64,000 nucleotides of DNA from assembly GCA_034008185.1 (NCBI GenBank), contig CM067084.1:10063385-10127384 (forward strand), in the 5' to 3' direction. The translations under genes and the position numbers were made by a program. Within the stretch, counting starts at the first letter, position 1, and every line of letters begins with the position of its first letter. Origin of the DNA: Gorsachius magnificus (taxonomy: Eukaryota > Chordata > Aves > Pelecaniformes > Ardeidae). The notes below the pieces were generated by a model, which was not told the origin of the DNA, searched no databases, and worked only from the letters and a program-made list of their open reading frames with translations. This document shows, one piece after another, positions 11,571 through 24,480 of the stretch.

Positions 11571-13439
11571 TAAAGATACTTTTTTCCCCTTTCACAAGAC
11601 ATTTCAATAAGGATTCTTGGCTCTTTGAAAATTTTCTTCTGCAAATATTTCAGAATATGGGAATGACATAACTGATAAAACTTTGGTCAGGAACAGATCC
11701 TTTAGGCAACAACTAGTTAGGGAATTGTCCAGCAAAACAAGATTTTTGTTGTGAAATACCTGAAATACCTTTTTTTTTAATTTGTTTTAGTGCAAATGCC
11801 TTGCAAAACCACAACTCTTTTTTAAAAAAAAAAAAAAAATTATATCTATCACAATGGCTTCCTAGCCATTCTCATGCTTGTTCTTTTGGAAAATCTAGGC
11901 TTTTAAAGTTTTAGGCAGCCTTTGCAGAAGGAGGTTGGGGTCATTGAGTTCTGGTGTGTCCTCTATGGCTTGAGTTCCCTACCATGGCAATGCTGTTGAG
12001 TTGAGCCAAGAGCTCACGCTCACTGAACCTCTCATGTCCCTGTCACAGGACGGATGATCTTGGGTATCTATTGATGGGTCAAGTTTCCCAGCTATTCTGT
12101 AGGGATCTTGAAGTCTCTGTATTTCCAGATCCCCTGGTGTGGAACTGAGAGCTCTTGAAGTTTTGTTTTTTTTTTTTTTTCTAAACTAAAATGGAATAAA
12201 GGAAGATAGATGTATAGCTAGACTATGGGATAGAGGGGGATCCTTGTCTGATGGCTTTCTTCTATTCTTTTAGTCTTTTTTTTTTTAAAAAAAAAAAAAA
12301 GGCAAGCATTAAACCCCTCTGTTTATCTTTCTAGGGTTGATCAAGGCTCTGTTCTCTTAAACCAAAGCCCCATATTTTTAATCAACACCCTCCTAAGGTA
12401 CAGGAAAGGAAACAATGAAATGAGGGAAATGAATCCCTAATGAGAGCCTTCTGACAGCACTGTGTCTCAGCCTTTCTCTTCATGAAATAAGTATCTTCAG
12501 GGTGCCTAAACTGAAGCTACCCTTGCAAAGATACAAGCATGTCTTAGATGATCTGCAAGATTGTGGAAGCTTTAATTAAAAACTTGTTTTGCTCAAAAGC
12601 TTTACAAATTTCCAACACTTCACCTTCTCCTGCCTGATAGCATAACTTTGGTTTACCAAAGAGTAATTAATCTTCTGGCTTTGTCTTGGTAAAATTTGCT
12701 TGCTATCCGCTCTCCCTCCAGCTCTGAAGTAAACACATTTCCTATTTACTCCTAGTGAGTTGATATTGTATACAGTGGTAGATCTCTTTCCACATTTAGT
12801 GATGGAGATTGGCCAGATTTGGAAAAACATGTTCTGACCCTGTAGCACTGAATCTAGTGCCAAGATAGTGAACTACATGAAAGAAGATATTATTAAATGC
12901 ATGTTGCTGAAGGTTAAAAACATGAATCTTCATGTAAAATGAAAACCTCCATTAAGGGTTAATTTGTGCAGTACGAGACAGACATATCACTTAACTGCCA
13001 TCTCGTCTCAAAATGTGTCATAAACAGCACTTAAGTGGTATGTAAGGTTTGTGCTGGTCCTCTGCCCAGAGGTAGATTTTTCATTTAATTGTCAACATTA
13101 CTTAATTGGTAGGTCAACAACCATGGGTCTGATTCCATTATATTTGCTGACAAAATGCCAGAAACAGATGACTTGACAATGAGGTATGGGGAAAATTAAA
13201 GAAATACCTCAAAACAAACACTTGTCCTGTGGCATTCCTTCTTCATGAAAAATTCTCTCTGCATGTTTTTTTCTCCTCTTTTGAATTCCTTTGAAATGTT
13301 CCTTTAAAATAAATAAATAAATCTGACATTATCACCTCTGTGAAAAATGGTGGTTTTAAATAGAGCTGTTATGAAGTAGGTAGGCAGTTAGGATTTAACA
13401 TATGTGAGAAGTAACCCACACTTAGCAGAAAAAATATGT
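11571..13439. other. Non-coding DNA with long A/T homopolymers
   Basis: This stretch holds T6A16 at 11818-11839, T15 at 12166-12180, T11A14 at 12276-12300 and an (AAAT)n microsatellite near 13305-13321. Such runs could be old poly(A) tails, but no attached retroelement is recognisable. No gene is seen; an open frame at 12576-12863 (minus, 95 codons) shows no family resemblance. Confidence 0.5.
12276..12300. repeat. T11-A14 homopolymer switch
   Basis: Eleven T are followed directly by fourteen A, giving a perfect self-complementary block that can extrude as a hairpin. It is prone to length variation and to sequencing error. Confidence 0.8.
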
Positions 13440-14065
13440 AATTTAATGAGAAAACACTCTTGTATGCCCAGTAAAACTTCTTTAGTATAAAATGCTTTAC
13501 AAGAACAAACTACAACTTAAGCTGGCACATATTTCTTCCATAACTCCAAAATAATTTCCCAAGGCAGCAATTTATGTTGCTTGTTTAAAATGCAGCATGA
13601 ATGATTATGAGGCGACAAAGACTAACGAGACTTCATTGTTACTCAATTGGGACTTATAAGATTGTGCATTATGTGAAAGACTATTTAAAGGAAATACTGT
13701 TCAAGAAAATTGGAAAAAAATCAACGCAGTAAAGCTCATTAATTTTAAATCTGAATTAGCTATTAATTCACGTGGTTCTGCTTTCAAAGTTGTGAGAACA
13801 AAATACTGTTATCTTGTTAATAAAACTGTTGGAATGATAAAATGTAAAGTTGAATTTATTTTGGCAAGAAATAATTATTTTTACTTCCATTTACTGTTGA
13901 GTAGCATTGTTTCCACAGCAGAGAAACTTATTACAATTGTATGCACTTATTTGGTGCCTGTCACTTCCTTCCTAAAAATATTACGTAATTCTAAAAGCCC
14001 AGAAAATATTTTTCCATCCACAAATACTCTATATAGTTATATTTCTGTGGGTTTTGTCTCAATTT
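13440..14065. promoter_or_regulatory. Candidate conserved non-coding element
   Basis: This block of about 600 bp is nearly free of homopolymers and contains several homeodomain-type sites, notably TTAATTTTAAATCTGAATTA and CTATTAATTCACGTGG around 13738-13775. The latter abuts a CACGTG E-box. An open frame at 13792-14076 (plus, 94 codons) has no recognisable domain and a composition that matches its surroundings, so I do not call it a gene. Conservation is inferred from texture, not measured. Confidence 0.3.
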
Positions 14066-14739
14066 ATGAATTATAATTTTACTAATGCTATGTAACAACT
14101 CAAATTGTTAGCATTTTAAAAGGCTTCGTGGGATGTTTCCTGTGGATTTATTTGTTTATTTTAAGCTTCATTCTTCTTAACAACTTTCTTGGCAATCTGA
14201 CACTGCAACCTTTTTCTTTTTTAACAGATTTATTTCCTATTAATCTTAAAATTTTGATATATTATTGTTGGCCTTCTCATAAGGGTAAGGGCGTTGACAC
14301 AAAAAACTGAACTAAATGTGTCTCCAGATAATTGTTGCCAATTTTGACTCCGTCTAATGTTCTAAAGTGTAGATACTTTTGCCTGCCTTACTCTGTCATC
14401 TAATTCTATGAAATCATTCATTTACAATTGGAATTAGATCTAAGTTGAAATTCTACTGCTACATGATGTTTCATCAGAAAAAATTAAAAATTTTTTTTTC
14501 CCTCATAATAATTCTACTGGTAATTTTGCTACAGGATATTACTTCTGATTAAAACTAGAAGATGCAAAAGAATATCATCCCTTAATAGCCAATAACCTTG
14601 CAGTTGGAAATATAAACCTCACTTGAAGTATAGATGGGGAGGGAAAAAGCAACTGTTATTGAAAATATTACTGGCAAAAGGGGACACAACACATTTCTCT
14701 GGTGTTTGTCTGGCTCACCCTTGTGATGCCCTCTCCCCG

Positions 14740-15110
14740 GGTGATACTGTTAATCTTTTAAGGAGCAGCATCAGGATGCTGGGGTGAGGGTGTTGGGAAT
14801 CTCTTCCTCGGTCTCATCTTTCTTGGGCTTATCAGGGCATACCCTCCTCCCAGCACACATCCTCCTCCCTGGTGCCCAGGGGATGTCTGCACAATGTCCC
14901 AGCGCCTCCCTGGGCACCCACAGGGCTGCTGGTGGTTCCTCAGGGATGGCCTGGAGGGGATCAGGCCTCTTCCACCCCCAGCTCTGCTGGAGCCAGTGCC
15001 TGCAGAGGCAGCCATGATCACTTGCCCAGTTAACAGCTATTATCACAGCTAAACCCAGCTGGGCCCATGGCAAGACCATCCCAGCCCTGAGACCTGGTAC
15101 TGTACTGTGT
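14740..15110. other. GC-rich, CpG-poor block of unknown nature
   Basis: A sharp rise in GC sits in AT-rich surroundings. Both strands carry overlapping open frames (14771-15079 minus, 102 codons; 14758-15021 minus, 87; 14784-15017 plus, 77), as GC-rich sequence allows by chance. CpG is rare, so it does not look like an active CpG island. It might be a decayed repeat, a processed-gene remnant or a local gene-conversion hot spot. I do not recognise any protein family in the frames. Confidence 0.45.
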
Positions 15111-18100
15111 CCGTCTACGGTCTTTTACTAGCAATGCCAAAAACTTTATTTACTGAGCTACAGCTGATTCTGAAGTCCAGCTTGGATGGTGCTTCCATGA
15201 GATGCGAGAGACCTTTGTTCAGACTCCAGCTTTGAATCTAAGTCTCCAAGCTATAAGTGTTTTGCATTCTATTTTCTCTCTTTGTGGGTGCGCACTATTG
15301 GTCCTACTCTGTTGCGGGACGAGGGGTGTTTTTAGGACTTTTGTTTTAAATATCTGTGGTATTTTAAGAATGGAAAATGTGTATTCTGGTGCTAGTGGCC
15401 TGTCACACGAATTATCTCAGTAACAGGGTTGTGATTAATACCTCATCAAAATCACAGCTCCGAAAATATCGGTGTTGACTGTGAAACTGCTGGGAGTGGG
15501 GAAAAAAAACTTGCATTTAATGAAACATTTTCTCCAAACGTAATGTTGGACAAAAACCCTACAGAGGGGAGAGGAAAAGGGGATCTTCAGTGCTATAGAA
15601 TCTTCAATTTTTTACATTAAGCTTTCAGAACAAGACATTTTGGCTTTATTCTAACAGCTATTAATTTTAAATGATTCATTTTTTTTCCTGTTCGTTTTAT
15701 GAAATGACTACACTGAAAAGATGAGATTCAGTTGTCCCCAGTGGACTCCTTAGAAGATATTTTGAATCATGAAAATCCTTTTCAATTCGGAAAGGCCAAT
15801 TTTCTGTATCCCAGTCTTTTGCAAAACAGTTTTTGTCCTTATACAGTGCTTTAACTAGAAAATGCATAGTGTAAATTTCTCAGAGATGAAACAATCCTAG
15901 GATATAATTTGAAAAAATTGTGTACAAATACAGATCTAAGAAAAACAGTTTTCAAAGCTCTTGGTATGTTTGAACAGCTCTTGAAGTGTACTTGGAATCT
16001 TCTCTTCTGGCAATTTGCAATTGCTTTCAGTATACTACACTTGTTGCATAAGGCAGTTTTAAACTTGAAGAGCACTGAGTAAAAAAAAAAATGTTATGTG
16101 TGTTCTGCATTTAGAAATAGCTTGTATTGGTCAGATCTGAATGTTGTCTGGAAACAGAATTATTTAGCTCCAGCATAGGTTGGCGTTGCTAATAGTACTC
16201 AGATGCACTGTGTTCTGATTAGCTCAATTTTGGAATTCTTCTGTATTCTGTCACTACAAAAAGCACATAAAACCTAATGAAAGGACACAAAATTGAGGGC
16301 TGTAGACAAACACATTGGTAAACTATTTCCTACGCTTTCCTGGTCATATTGGTTGGGGGATTTTTCAATGGTTTTCTGCAATTAAGATAAAAAAAAGTAT
16401 AGACAGCATCAGCTGCCATAGCCAATTAAATACAGCAATAATTACTTATAAGATGATAAATTCCACTCTACAGGAGTCAACCTCTCTGAAAAGCCTTCTA
16501 TACTCTGTTATGGATTTTTGTTGTTGTTCTTTCAGTCTTTTGATAATAATGAGAACTGTTAGAAATACCACTCCTAGAAGTTAGCTCATTGCTATTGGAT
16601 GTCTGAACTTTTTTATAAATCCATAGTACTCACAATTATTATCTTCTTGGTTATTCTCATGACCTGTCTGACATCCCGAATGAGTCATGACCAAAGGTAG
16701 GGAAACCTTATTGTTTGATAGAGATGTTCTCTTAGGGCTCTGCCTCTGCAGGTAGGTTCAAAGTAGGATAACCCAGTGCCTGGCCCCCTTTCCTGGGATA
16801 ATAAAGCTTGTTGAGGGAAAGCCGCGGTTTCCTCCACTTGACTTGGAGTTCCTGGTGTATCAATTAATTTCACCTTCCTTCTGTCTTGGAAGTCGAATCA
16901 TAGCAACTTTTCAAAGTGGAGAAGAAAGTGTTGGTGAGATTACTGATGCCAAAGGACATAGAAAGTAGGGATTCAATTAACTTCTCAGTCTGATGAAGCA
17001 GAGATTTGTGTCTCTTGTTTTTCAGTAGCGCATGTTAGCTGGCAACTATAGACGGGATTCAGTGGGAGAAATGTGTCTTTTGTGGTCAGTCTGCCCATGC
17101 ACAGCAAAGAATTCAGTTATGATACAAAAAGGAGCAGATGAGATGGTATGCTAGTTGGACTAGAAATTACCTGCACTTAAGGAGTCCTGAGTTTCAGATG
17201 CTGTTTCAAGGAGCTTGTATTCTATTCAGATAACAATTTAGTTATTGTTTAATGTAAAATACATAACTTGACTTAAAGCCTTTAAAACCACAAATCTTAA
17301 TGACTTGTGTTCGGTTTCCCTCAAAAAGGTTTGGTTTTTAACTTGGCTATAAATCTGTCAGTGAATGTGGTTTGGCTTTAAAAATAAATCATAGGACATG
17401 GAACTAAGTAGCGTTTATTTTTCACTCACCTAGACAAACTATTTAATCATCTGCAGAGAATGGAAAATCTACAGACATGATTTATGCTGTACAAAATAGG
17501 GGGGGATAAGTATGCAAATGGGAAAAGGGAAGGTAATAGATATGCAATCCACCTTTCACAGTTGGTGCCAATGCCAGCAGAAAGCAGGAGCCCCATTATC
17601 TCTGTTCCATTGATGTGCTGGAATAGTGGGAGGTCGCAGAGTTGCTGTTCTGTATTGTGGACACTGAGGTCCCCGTCATGTCCCATAACAACGACTTCTC
17701 TCATCTCGCCCCTTAGTCACTTCCAGTCTCTCTTAAGTCACTTTCTATGTTTGACTGTGGAATGAGATCAGACATGACTTTCCTGGCATGCAAGGATTGT
17801 GGGAACTTTCTGATGCATTCATCCATCTGCCACCCATATCTAATTCTTATGTGGGATGCTCATCATGTTTTAAGTGAACACTTGATCTCTTTATGGAGTG
17901 GGAAGTGAGTTTTGCTGAAAGAAGAGTATTTGTCTAATGTCACTTTTGTTTTTATGACTTTAGCAGACTCGTATAAGACATCTGTCCTTCCAGAGAACTT
18001 GTCTAAAAATGGTATGGTTTTGCTGTTAGTCACTTGTTCATCTGAGTTTCAGAGACTTCAGAACTACCTTCCATTCAGCAAAGGGGAAGAGGGTCTGTGG

Positions 18101-18759
18101 TTGCTTATGTGGTGTATTTTTAAAGGCTGTTTTTAAAGAAACCATGGCAGAAGAAAAAACTTCTTTAGGTCAAGAAGAAAAAAAGTTACAGTACTTGTTA
18201 AAATAATTGTGGCAGTAAAAGCTGCAAGAAAGTGATCTTGTAAACAACAGTTCAAATATCAGAGACTAGAACTAGAAAACTGTTCCACAAATGCATCCAT
18301 CAGGTGGCTGGTGAAGGGTGGAAATATATGTATTTCTTTGTCACAGCACTTGGAGTACTTACACTGAATAAAGCTGAAACCAAGAAACAAAAACGACGCT
18401 AAATGGAATAGTTACTATTACTTGTAGCCAGTTAGCTGCAGCATTATCACTGATTTTATAAAAAATAATTCTTTCTCAAGATGTCCACACAGATATTTAA
18501 TTCTGATGTGTGCACAGATATAGAGAGATATGTATATGTCCTAAATGCTCTCTGGTAACTTTCCACTCAAGCAGCAAGGTTGTTATTTATATTTACACAG
18601 TACCAAATTAGATAGGAAAAAAAGGTCTAATACTGTCTAGTTTGTTGAGAAACACAGATCTTGGAAAGCACAGTATGAGTTGTGCCATCCTTTGTGTAGA
18701 TACCATCCTTCCGATTCTGCTGCAGCTGTTGACTTCATGGATGTGCTATGTTTAAAATC
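15111..18759. other. Non-coding DNA, no gene seen
   Basis: Ordinary AT-rich sequence with open frames of at most about 93 codons (17484-17765 plus overlaps 17447-17704 minus; neither resembles a known family). No recognisable repeat or RNA gene. Confidence 0.5.
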
Positions 18760-19120
18760 TGTTGCTGAGTTATGTGTGTGCACGTGCGTGTTTTAAGTAA
18801 AACCTTTTTCATTAGGAAAACTGCAGTACTGACTGTGGCGCCTGTACAACTGCTTCGTAAATATATTTGCTAATAAAATTGCACATTATGCTCTAACCAA
18901 AATGCGTTATTCTCCATTGGAATAGGCTCTTTGAAATATTCAGACTGAACAGTCACATAATTTCCTGTATTTCCCACCTATGATGAATCGTTATTTATTA
19001 ATAGTGTATTTTTGTGTAAGTACTTCAGGTTTTCTTAAGCTGTCATTTAGGGTTCTGAAAATGGTGATTGAATTCAATATTTTGAGTGCCATAACAACCA
19101 AAATTTTCTAAGCAAAAATA
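18760..19120. promoter_or_regulatory. Candidate conserved non-coding element
   Basis: The block opens with a short TG/CG run and a GCACGTGC E-box-like site near 18780. It continues as balanced, homopolymer-poor sequence with CTAATAAAATTGC, TTATTTATTAATAG and similar AT-rich sites. Long open frames are absent. The enhancer reading is a guess from texture. Confidence 0.25.
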
Positions 19121-21949
19121 GTATGTTCATAAAGTCTTTGGATTTTGGAAAAAAAAATTTAAATGGAAACAATCAAATGATTTTACAATGTAATGATTCT
19201 TATTTTCCTGTTCTGTTGATATAAAATGGCTACTAAGAGTAGTTTCATGTTACTTAGGTAACCTTTAGGTATTCCAGTGTATTTTATATGCTGCACTACG
19301 TTAATTCCTTTTAAAAGGCTAATTAACATTATCATCAATGTCATAATTTCAAATGATTTAGACACATCATTATGTTTAGTTATTACAGAAAAAATCTTTT
19401 ATCTCTGATGGCTATTAAAGACTAGTTTTATGAAACTGCAATCACAGTTGTTTGGCATATTAGTAACACTTTATTTTAATCATTTTAATAGCACTGATTG
19501 TAATAAACTCATTTGGGATTCATGTAGAACTAACATTTATTTCCATAAAGTGTTTCACAGTAATTGAACAGTAGTTCAGTTATGAATGCTGGATTGCTGC
19601 CAGAATATTTCTTTCTTTCTTTCTTCTTCTGTTTCCTTACTGTTGATTTTGTAAACCCATCTTTCTGCTTCATTACCAATGAGATCATTAAATCTAAGGC
19701 CAGACTCTTAGCTAGCATAAATTGGACCTCAGTGGAACTATTCTGATTAACACTGAAGATCTGGATGTTAGTTTCTGCTATATTTTAGTAAATCATGGAC
19801 TTCTGAATCTCAGAGTCTTGTGATTAAGTAATTTTTATTTTTTTTTTTTGTAGACATGCAAATGGCATATTTTTCCACATACAAATTGGAAAAAGAAAAT
19901 AAAAATGTGTTTATGTATTGTCTAGGGGATTTGTTTCAGATTACATTTTAGTGAAAATATCCCAAGTAAGAAGATCTCAAGCATTCGTAAGACTGCTTTC
20001 ATACTCAAAACACCTTTCATGATGGGAATTATTTCAGTAATAGCATTACTGTTCTACAATAATTAATTAAACAGTTGTTGAGACCTCCTTTGTCCTTTTG
20101 CCTGGGTTATTCACAAGAAAAGTATTAGTAAATTCTAACTTTGATTCAACAGTAATATAGATATTTAGATAGTCATGGTTTGAAGTGTAGGGAAGAACTG
20201 CTTATATGTTGTCTGATAGACAAATTACATTCTGCATAAGATGTTTATGGCACCAGATAATACCTCTTGCAAATAGCTTTCAGGGGACCTCAAAGAGTTT
20301 CACAGGGAGACTTGCAAGAGCACACAGACTGAAAAATGGGTGCCATTCTAACAATACTAGTTATTTCACATGTAAATAATCTACTTGCTTCTATTACATA
20401 CAGTAAGTGGATCGGTGATTGTTCCATAGAGGTCATTAAAAAGGGATGGGTTTGGTCTATCAAAACAGATTTTCACAGGTATGTTTGGTTGTGGTTTTTT
20501 TTCAAGGTATAAAATGAAATACAGCTTTTTTATAACAATTTCTATAACAATTAAGTTTCTGTTCCACATTTCTAAAAATGAAAAAAAGGGAAGATGGAAT
20601 TGAAAGCATTGGTTATCTGCATAAACCATGTGAAATACCCCAGCAGTGAAATTAAAAGATAGGAAAACAGTCTGATAGTGTCTGACATGAGCAGAGACTT
20701 GAAATTTACATGTTGTAGTAAATTCCCAAGCTTTTAATTTTTTTCAGAGATGCATTATTTAGTAAACATTAAGCCACTAGAACTAATGAGACTTGTTAAA
20801 GTTCAGGTTCATGCTAGCTGTCTGAACATAACCCACTTCCACAGTTCATCTGCCACTAACTACAAAAATATTAGACACTGTTTTAAATATTCTATAAGTT
20901 TATCTTGAATATTTCACAATTTACTTGAACTAAACATTTGCAATAGACTTTCCAGAAGAACCAGGGGCACCCTTGGTTTACAACTGGAAGTTCTGGAGTT
21001 TCCCAGTTACCAAAGAGCAGAAACCTTGGCTTGGTCTTGGGTATCAGTTATATATCTGTTACAAAAATGTTTCATCTCGTATAACATTTACTTACAAAAT
21101 AGCAGCATTAAACAACTTATATTATTGTTGAAATTTTTTCTTCTCTTAAGCTAAAAATGAGAGATTTGAACAGTTGGATGAATCAGATCTTGGATTAAAA
21201 AGAAAAGCTGCAATCCTGTTATTCTCTAGCTTCATAAAAATCTGTTTTTTTGATAAGGTGGCTTTACCCTGTCCTTCAGTAAATGGAGCAAGAGGAAATT
21301 ATTATTTCCTATTAAAGAGTAGAAAATATACTTTCTTCTCAAATTGTTTGCAACTGTGTTTTGAGTCCTGGGGAGGTTTGGTGGTGGTGGATTGTTCCCC
21401 CCTCTCCCTCCCCCAAAAACCAAACCTGACCTAGTCAAATAAGAGGTACACAAATGGAAGCAAAAGTTTGGACAGGTAAGTGAACTTAAAGGAATACTAT
21501 GTTAAAAACCTATGTAATAGAGTCATTACTGAAATAATAAAATGGCCAGCAAGAAAGGGCATTTACTAGTACTGAAGACATTTTTGACTGAATTAAAAGA
21601 AAATGAGACCTTGCCACAGTAACCAATACAGTGGGGATGGTAATGGAGCACGCTCCGCACCATCTGCTTTGATCTACTTTGATCTACTCACCTCCTGTTC
21701 TGCTGAATTGCTAATGTCAGCCCAGCCTTTGTTAATAAAAAGGCTGAAAGTGTAGAATAGCAAAAGTGATTAGTGCTACTGGAGCAAAAGGCTTGTGTAG
21801 CCTTTTATTAATACTGAATAATATGACCCCGCTGAGTACTAATGGAGGGGAGAGCCCACAAATAACTGAGGCAAACAACGCAAAGGGAAGAAAAAACTTT
21901 TGGCAGGCATAGGCACAGGCAACTGATGAAAGAAAAGGTAATTTAATAT
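19121..21949. other. Non-coding DNA, no gene seen
   Basis: AT-rich sequence with T runs near 19838-19850, a small hairpin at 20035-20051 (seven-base stem CAGTAAT/ATTACTG) and a short tandem repeat at 21667-21688. No coding gene or transposon is recognised. Confidence 0.5.
21667..21688 (+). repeat. 10-bp tandem repeat, 2.2 copies
   Basis: The unit CTTTGATCTA occurs twice in direct succession, followed by CT of a third copy. Confidence 0.85.
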
Positions 21950-22800
21950 GGATATGAAGAAAGTATTTGGCAATGAATTTCGCTAGTATGTGTAATAAAT
22001 TTCCTAGAGTGATCCCAGCTGATAATCATTACAGCTAGTCTGGTCTGGATAGTAATAAATATGAAGCAAGTCTTCACTGTCAAAGGGCAAGATGTGGGTT
22101 GCCATATTTCTCTGTAGTTTGATGGTCACGGAAAGGGTTAAAAATGTCTGACTGACTGAATTGATGCATTGGGAAGACCTCATGTGTCTTCAAATTAGTT
22201 AGACTTGTTTAATCTGACCACAGTTCTTAGCCCTTTAATATCAAGTTCTAGGAGAAATTAAAATGTTTTAGAGGTTTAAGATCATAAAGCTCCCCTTTCC
22301 ATAAAGATGACAACATAAAAAGTAATTAGAAAACTGTCAAATGAATATATGTCTTCTAAAGCTTTGATGCACTTAAAAGAGCTAATTACAAAGAAAACTC
22401 CAGTGCTGAATGTAATGATTAGCGATATGCAAATCACGGATAAATTCAGACAGGCAAAGGTCCACAGAGAGCAGAAGTTTGCCAAATGACTTGTAAATGT
22501 AGACCATGATGGTTTAATATGGTATGTGACCGTGTTTTCCTGGAGCTAATCTAGATAGTGGTCATTATGGAAAGGGCAATGGGAAAAGCTAATGTTCGCT
22601 GCATCAGGATGAAGGCTACCCTCTTGCTTCAGCAGTTCCATACTCAGCAGTGTGCAAGAGCCTCTTACTGGTAAGATGCCACTTCTAACAACAGTTAAGT
22701 CACTGGGGTTTACAAAAATATTACAACTTTTTATGAATTTATAACCTGCCCATGCCTTCAATATATAAATAAAAGCTGCAAAAACATTCTCTACATCAAA
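21950..22800. promoter_or_regulatory. Candidate enhancer-like element with POU octamer
   Basis: This block of about 850 bp has few homopolymers and many transcription-factor-like sites. At 22413-22434 a double homeodomain site TAATGATTAG is followed five bases later by a perfect octamer ATGCAAAT (22427-22434), the classic POU binding sequence. Further TAAT cores lie at AGTAATTAG and GCTAATTAC (about 22320-22390). No coding frame of note. Function is inferred from motifs alone. Confidence 0.35.
22427..22434 (+). promoter_or_regulatory. Perfect POU octamer ATGCAAAT
   Basis: Exact octamer, five bases downstream of a paired homeodomain site. Single octamers are common by chance; the pairing makes this one worth noting. 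Confidence 0.4.
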
Positions 22801-23989
22801 AAATGTGGCAGAAGTTTTGAATAGTTCTGCTGCAACTGTGCACCATTAAATGTACCTCTGGACACTGTTATAATATATTCAAACATTAAATTTAGAGCTA
22901 AGATGGAACCCAAATGTTGTTCTGTTCACCAAAATGCAGAATAGGTGGTATTTTGGGGTAAAGGTTAGTGGGCACTTACTTAAGACAGTGAATTTAGATG
23001 TAAAGAGCTCTACTGAGAAGCACTAGCTTGAGTTATCTAGATAGGAGCCAGTGATGATTCTCAGTAAACCAATGTCTACTAAACTGTTTTATACAAGGAA
23101 ACAAAAGCTTGGTTTTGAGTCATTTTATGCTGGTCTGCTCTCAAAATGGCCTGCCTGCCTCCTTTCCTTCAAACTCAGCAAGCTCTACAACCATGGAGCT
23201 CCATTAAATTCAGGAAACTTCAATATTCAGAAATACAGCTGAGACCACAATACAGACACTGGAAAAATACTTGGTATTTTCATTCAGTGAGTAAAGCATA
23301 TCTGATATGTTGTTATTTTGAAGTAGACATTTTGTAAAAATAAGAATACCTGTTATCAGTGTAAGTCTTGCTTTTGATTCTTTAAGGAAAGTGCAAAGCT
23401 AAATTGCTGATTGCAAAAGGGGTAATTTATTCCCCTTTCTTGTTCCTTGAGATAAATAAGCTCATGTCAATGGCAACAGAATAAAGCCCATGTGCAGAAA
23501 TAGCTGGCTAGTCCTGTTTAGGTGATAAGCAAGTCTTCCTTTTTCTGTTTTTAATAGTCAAACTGGGAGAGGCAGGACTCTGTTTTCTAATGCAAACTTT
23601 CACCAGATAAATGTAGATACTGCATTTTAGTACAGATGTTCTCAGGCATACTAGTTCATACACGCAGTGCAGAGCTTTTCTGCTTTTGATAAGAACAATC
23701 TTTCCAATAATCTGTAATCAGCTGACAATTCTTCTGTAAAATTGATATGTTGTCATCTGCTTCCCAGCACGTGGAAGTAGACTTGATTTTTACCTATGTT
23801 TTTGGGGCATACATTGAAATCAAAATGAGACTTAAGTTTTTAATATTTAAATTACTTGTGTGTTATTCTCTTTCTGTATGTTTAACTCTGCATCAGTGAA
23901 GAAGCGGTAATAAAGTTCATAAATTCTCATCAGTCATTAAAGCAAAAGATGAAAAGTATGGGTCACTTGTTATCTTAATTAACACCTAC
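22801..23989. other. Non-coding DNA, no gene seen
   Basis: Ordinary AT-rich sequence. Overlapping open frames of 63 codons at 23051-23337 show no family resemblance. No repeat recognised. Confidence 0.5.
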
Positions 23990-24480
23990 CTGGTGTTTTC
24001 TAAATGAAGTGTCAAGAAGTAAAGAGCAAATTTGTGTTCAATTAATGCATTCGCAATATTTCTCCCATAACGCCTCCTAATCCCCTTTAGAAATTCTGTG
24101 TTCATGTGGGGAAGAAATAATTTTCCCTGATAAATATGCAATGTGATTTTTGGCATATTGTGCTGATTTAGGGTCCTATTCTGTATCCCTTGTGAAGTCT
24201 AAGCATTCTCAATTTAACATAAAATAGGTCACATTACATATGGGAAAGGGAAGAACGTTTTATTTTCTGAATAATATTTAACCTGGTCAAATATATTCTG
24301 CAAGAAGAATTGTATTATTTTCTGAATCAAAATTATCACTGTTAACCAAACTGTATAACACATCTTTCTTGAGAATGTTTTATGTAATTAATAGAACAAG
24401 ATCTCTAATTTAATGAACAGACCATAGTTCAGCATAATTACTGCTCAGTGCTATTCTTTGCAAAATAAAAAAACATTACT
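23990..24480. promoter_or_regulatory. Candidate conserved non-coding element
   Basis: Balanced sequence with TTCAATTAATGCATTCGC, GATAAATATGCAATG and ATGTAATTAATAG sites and almost no homopolymers until about 24470. The texture resembles deeply conserved non-coding DNA, but this is not measured. Confidence 0.3.
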
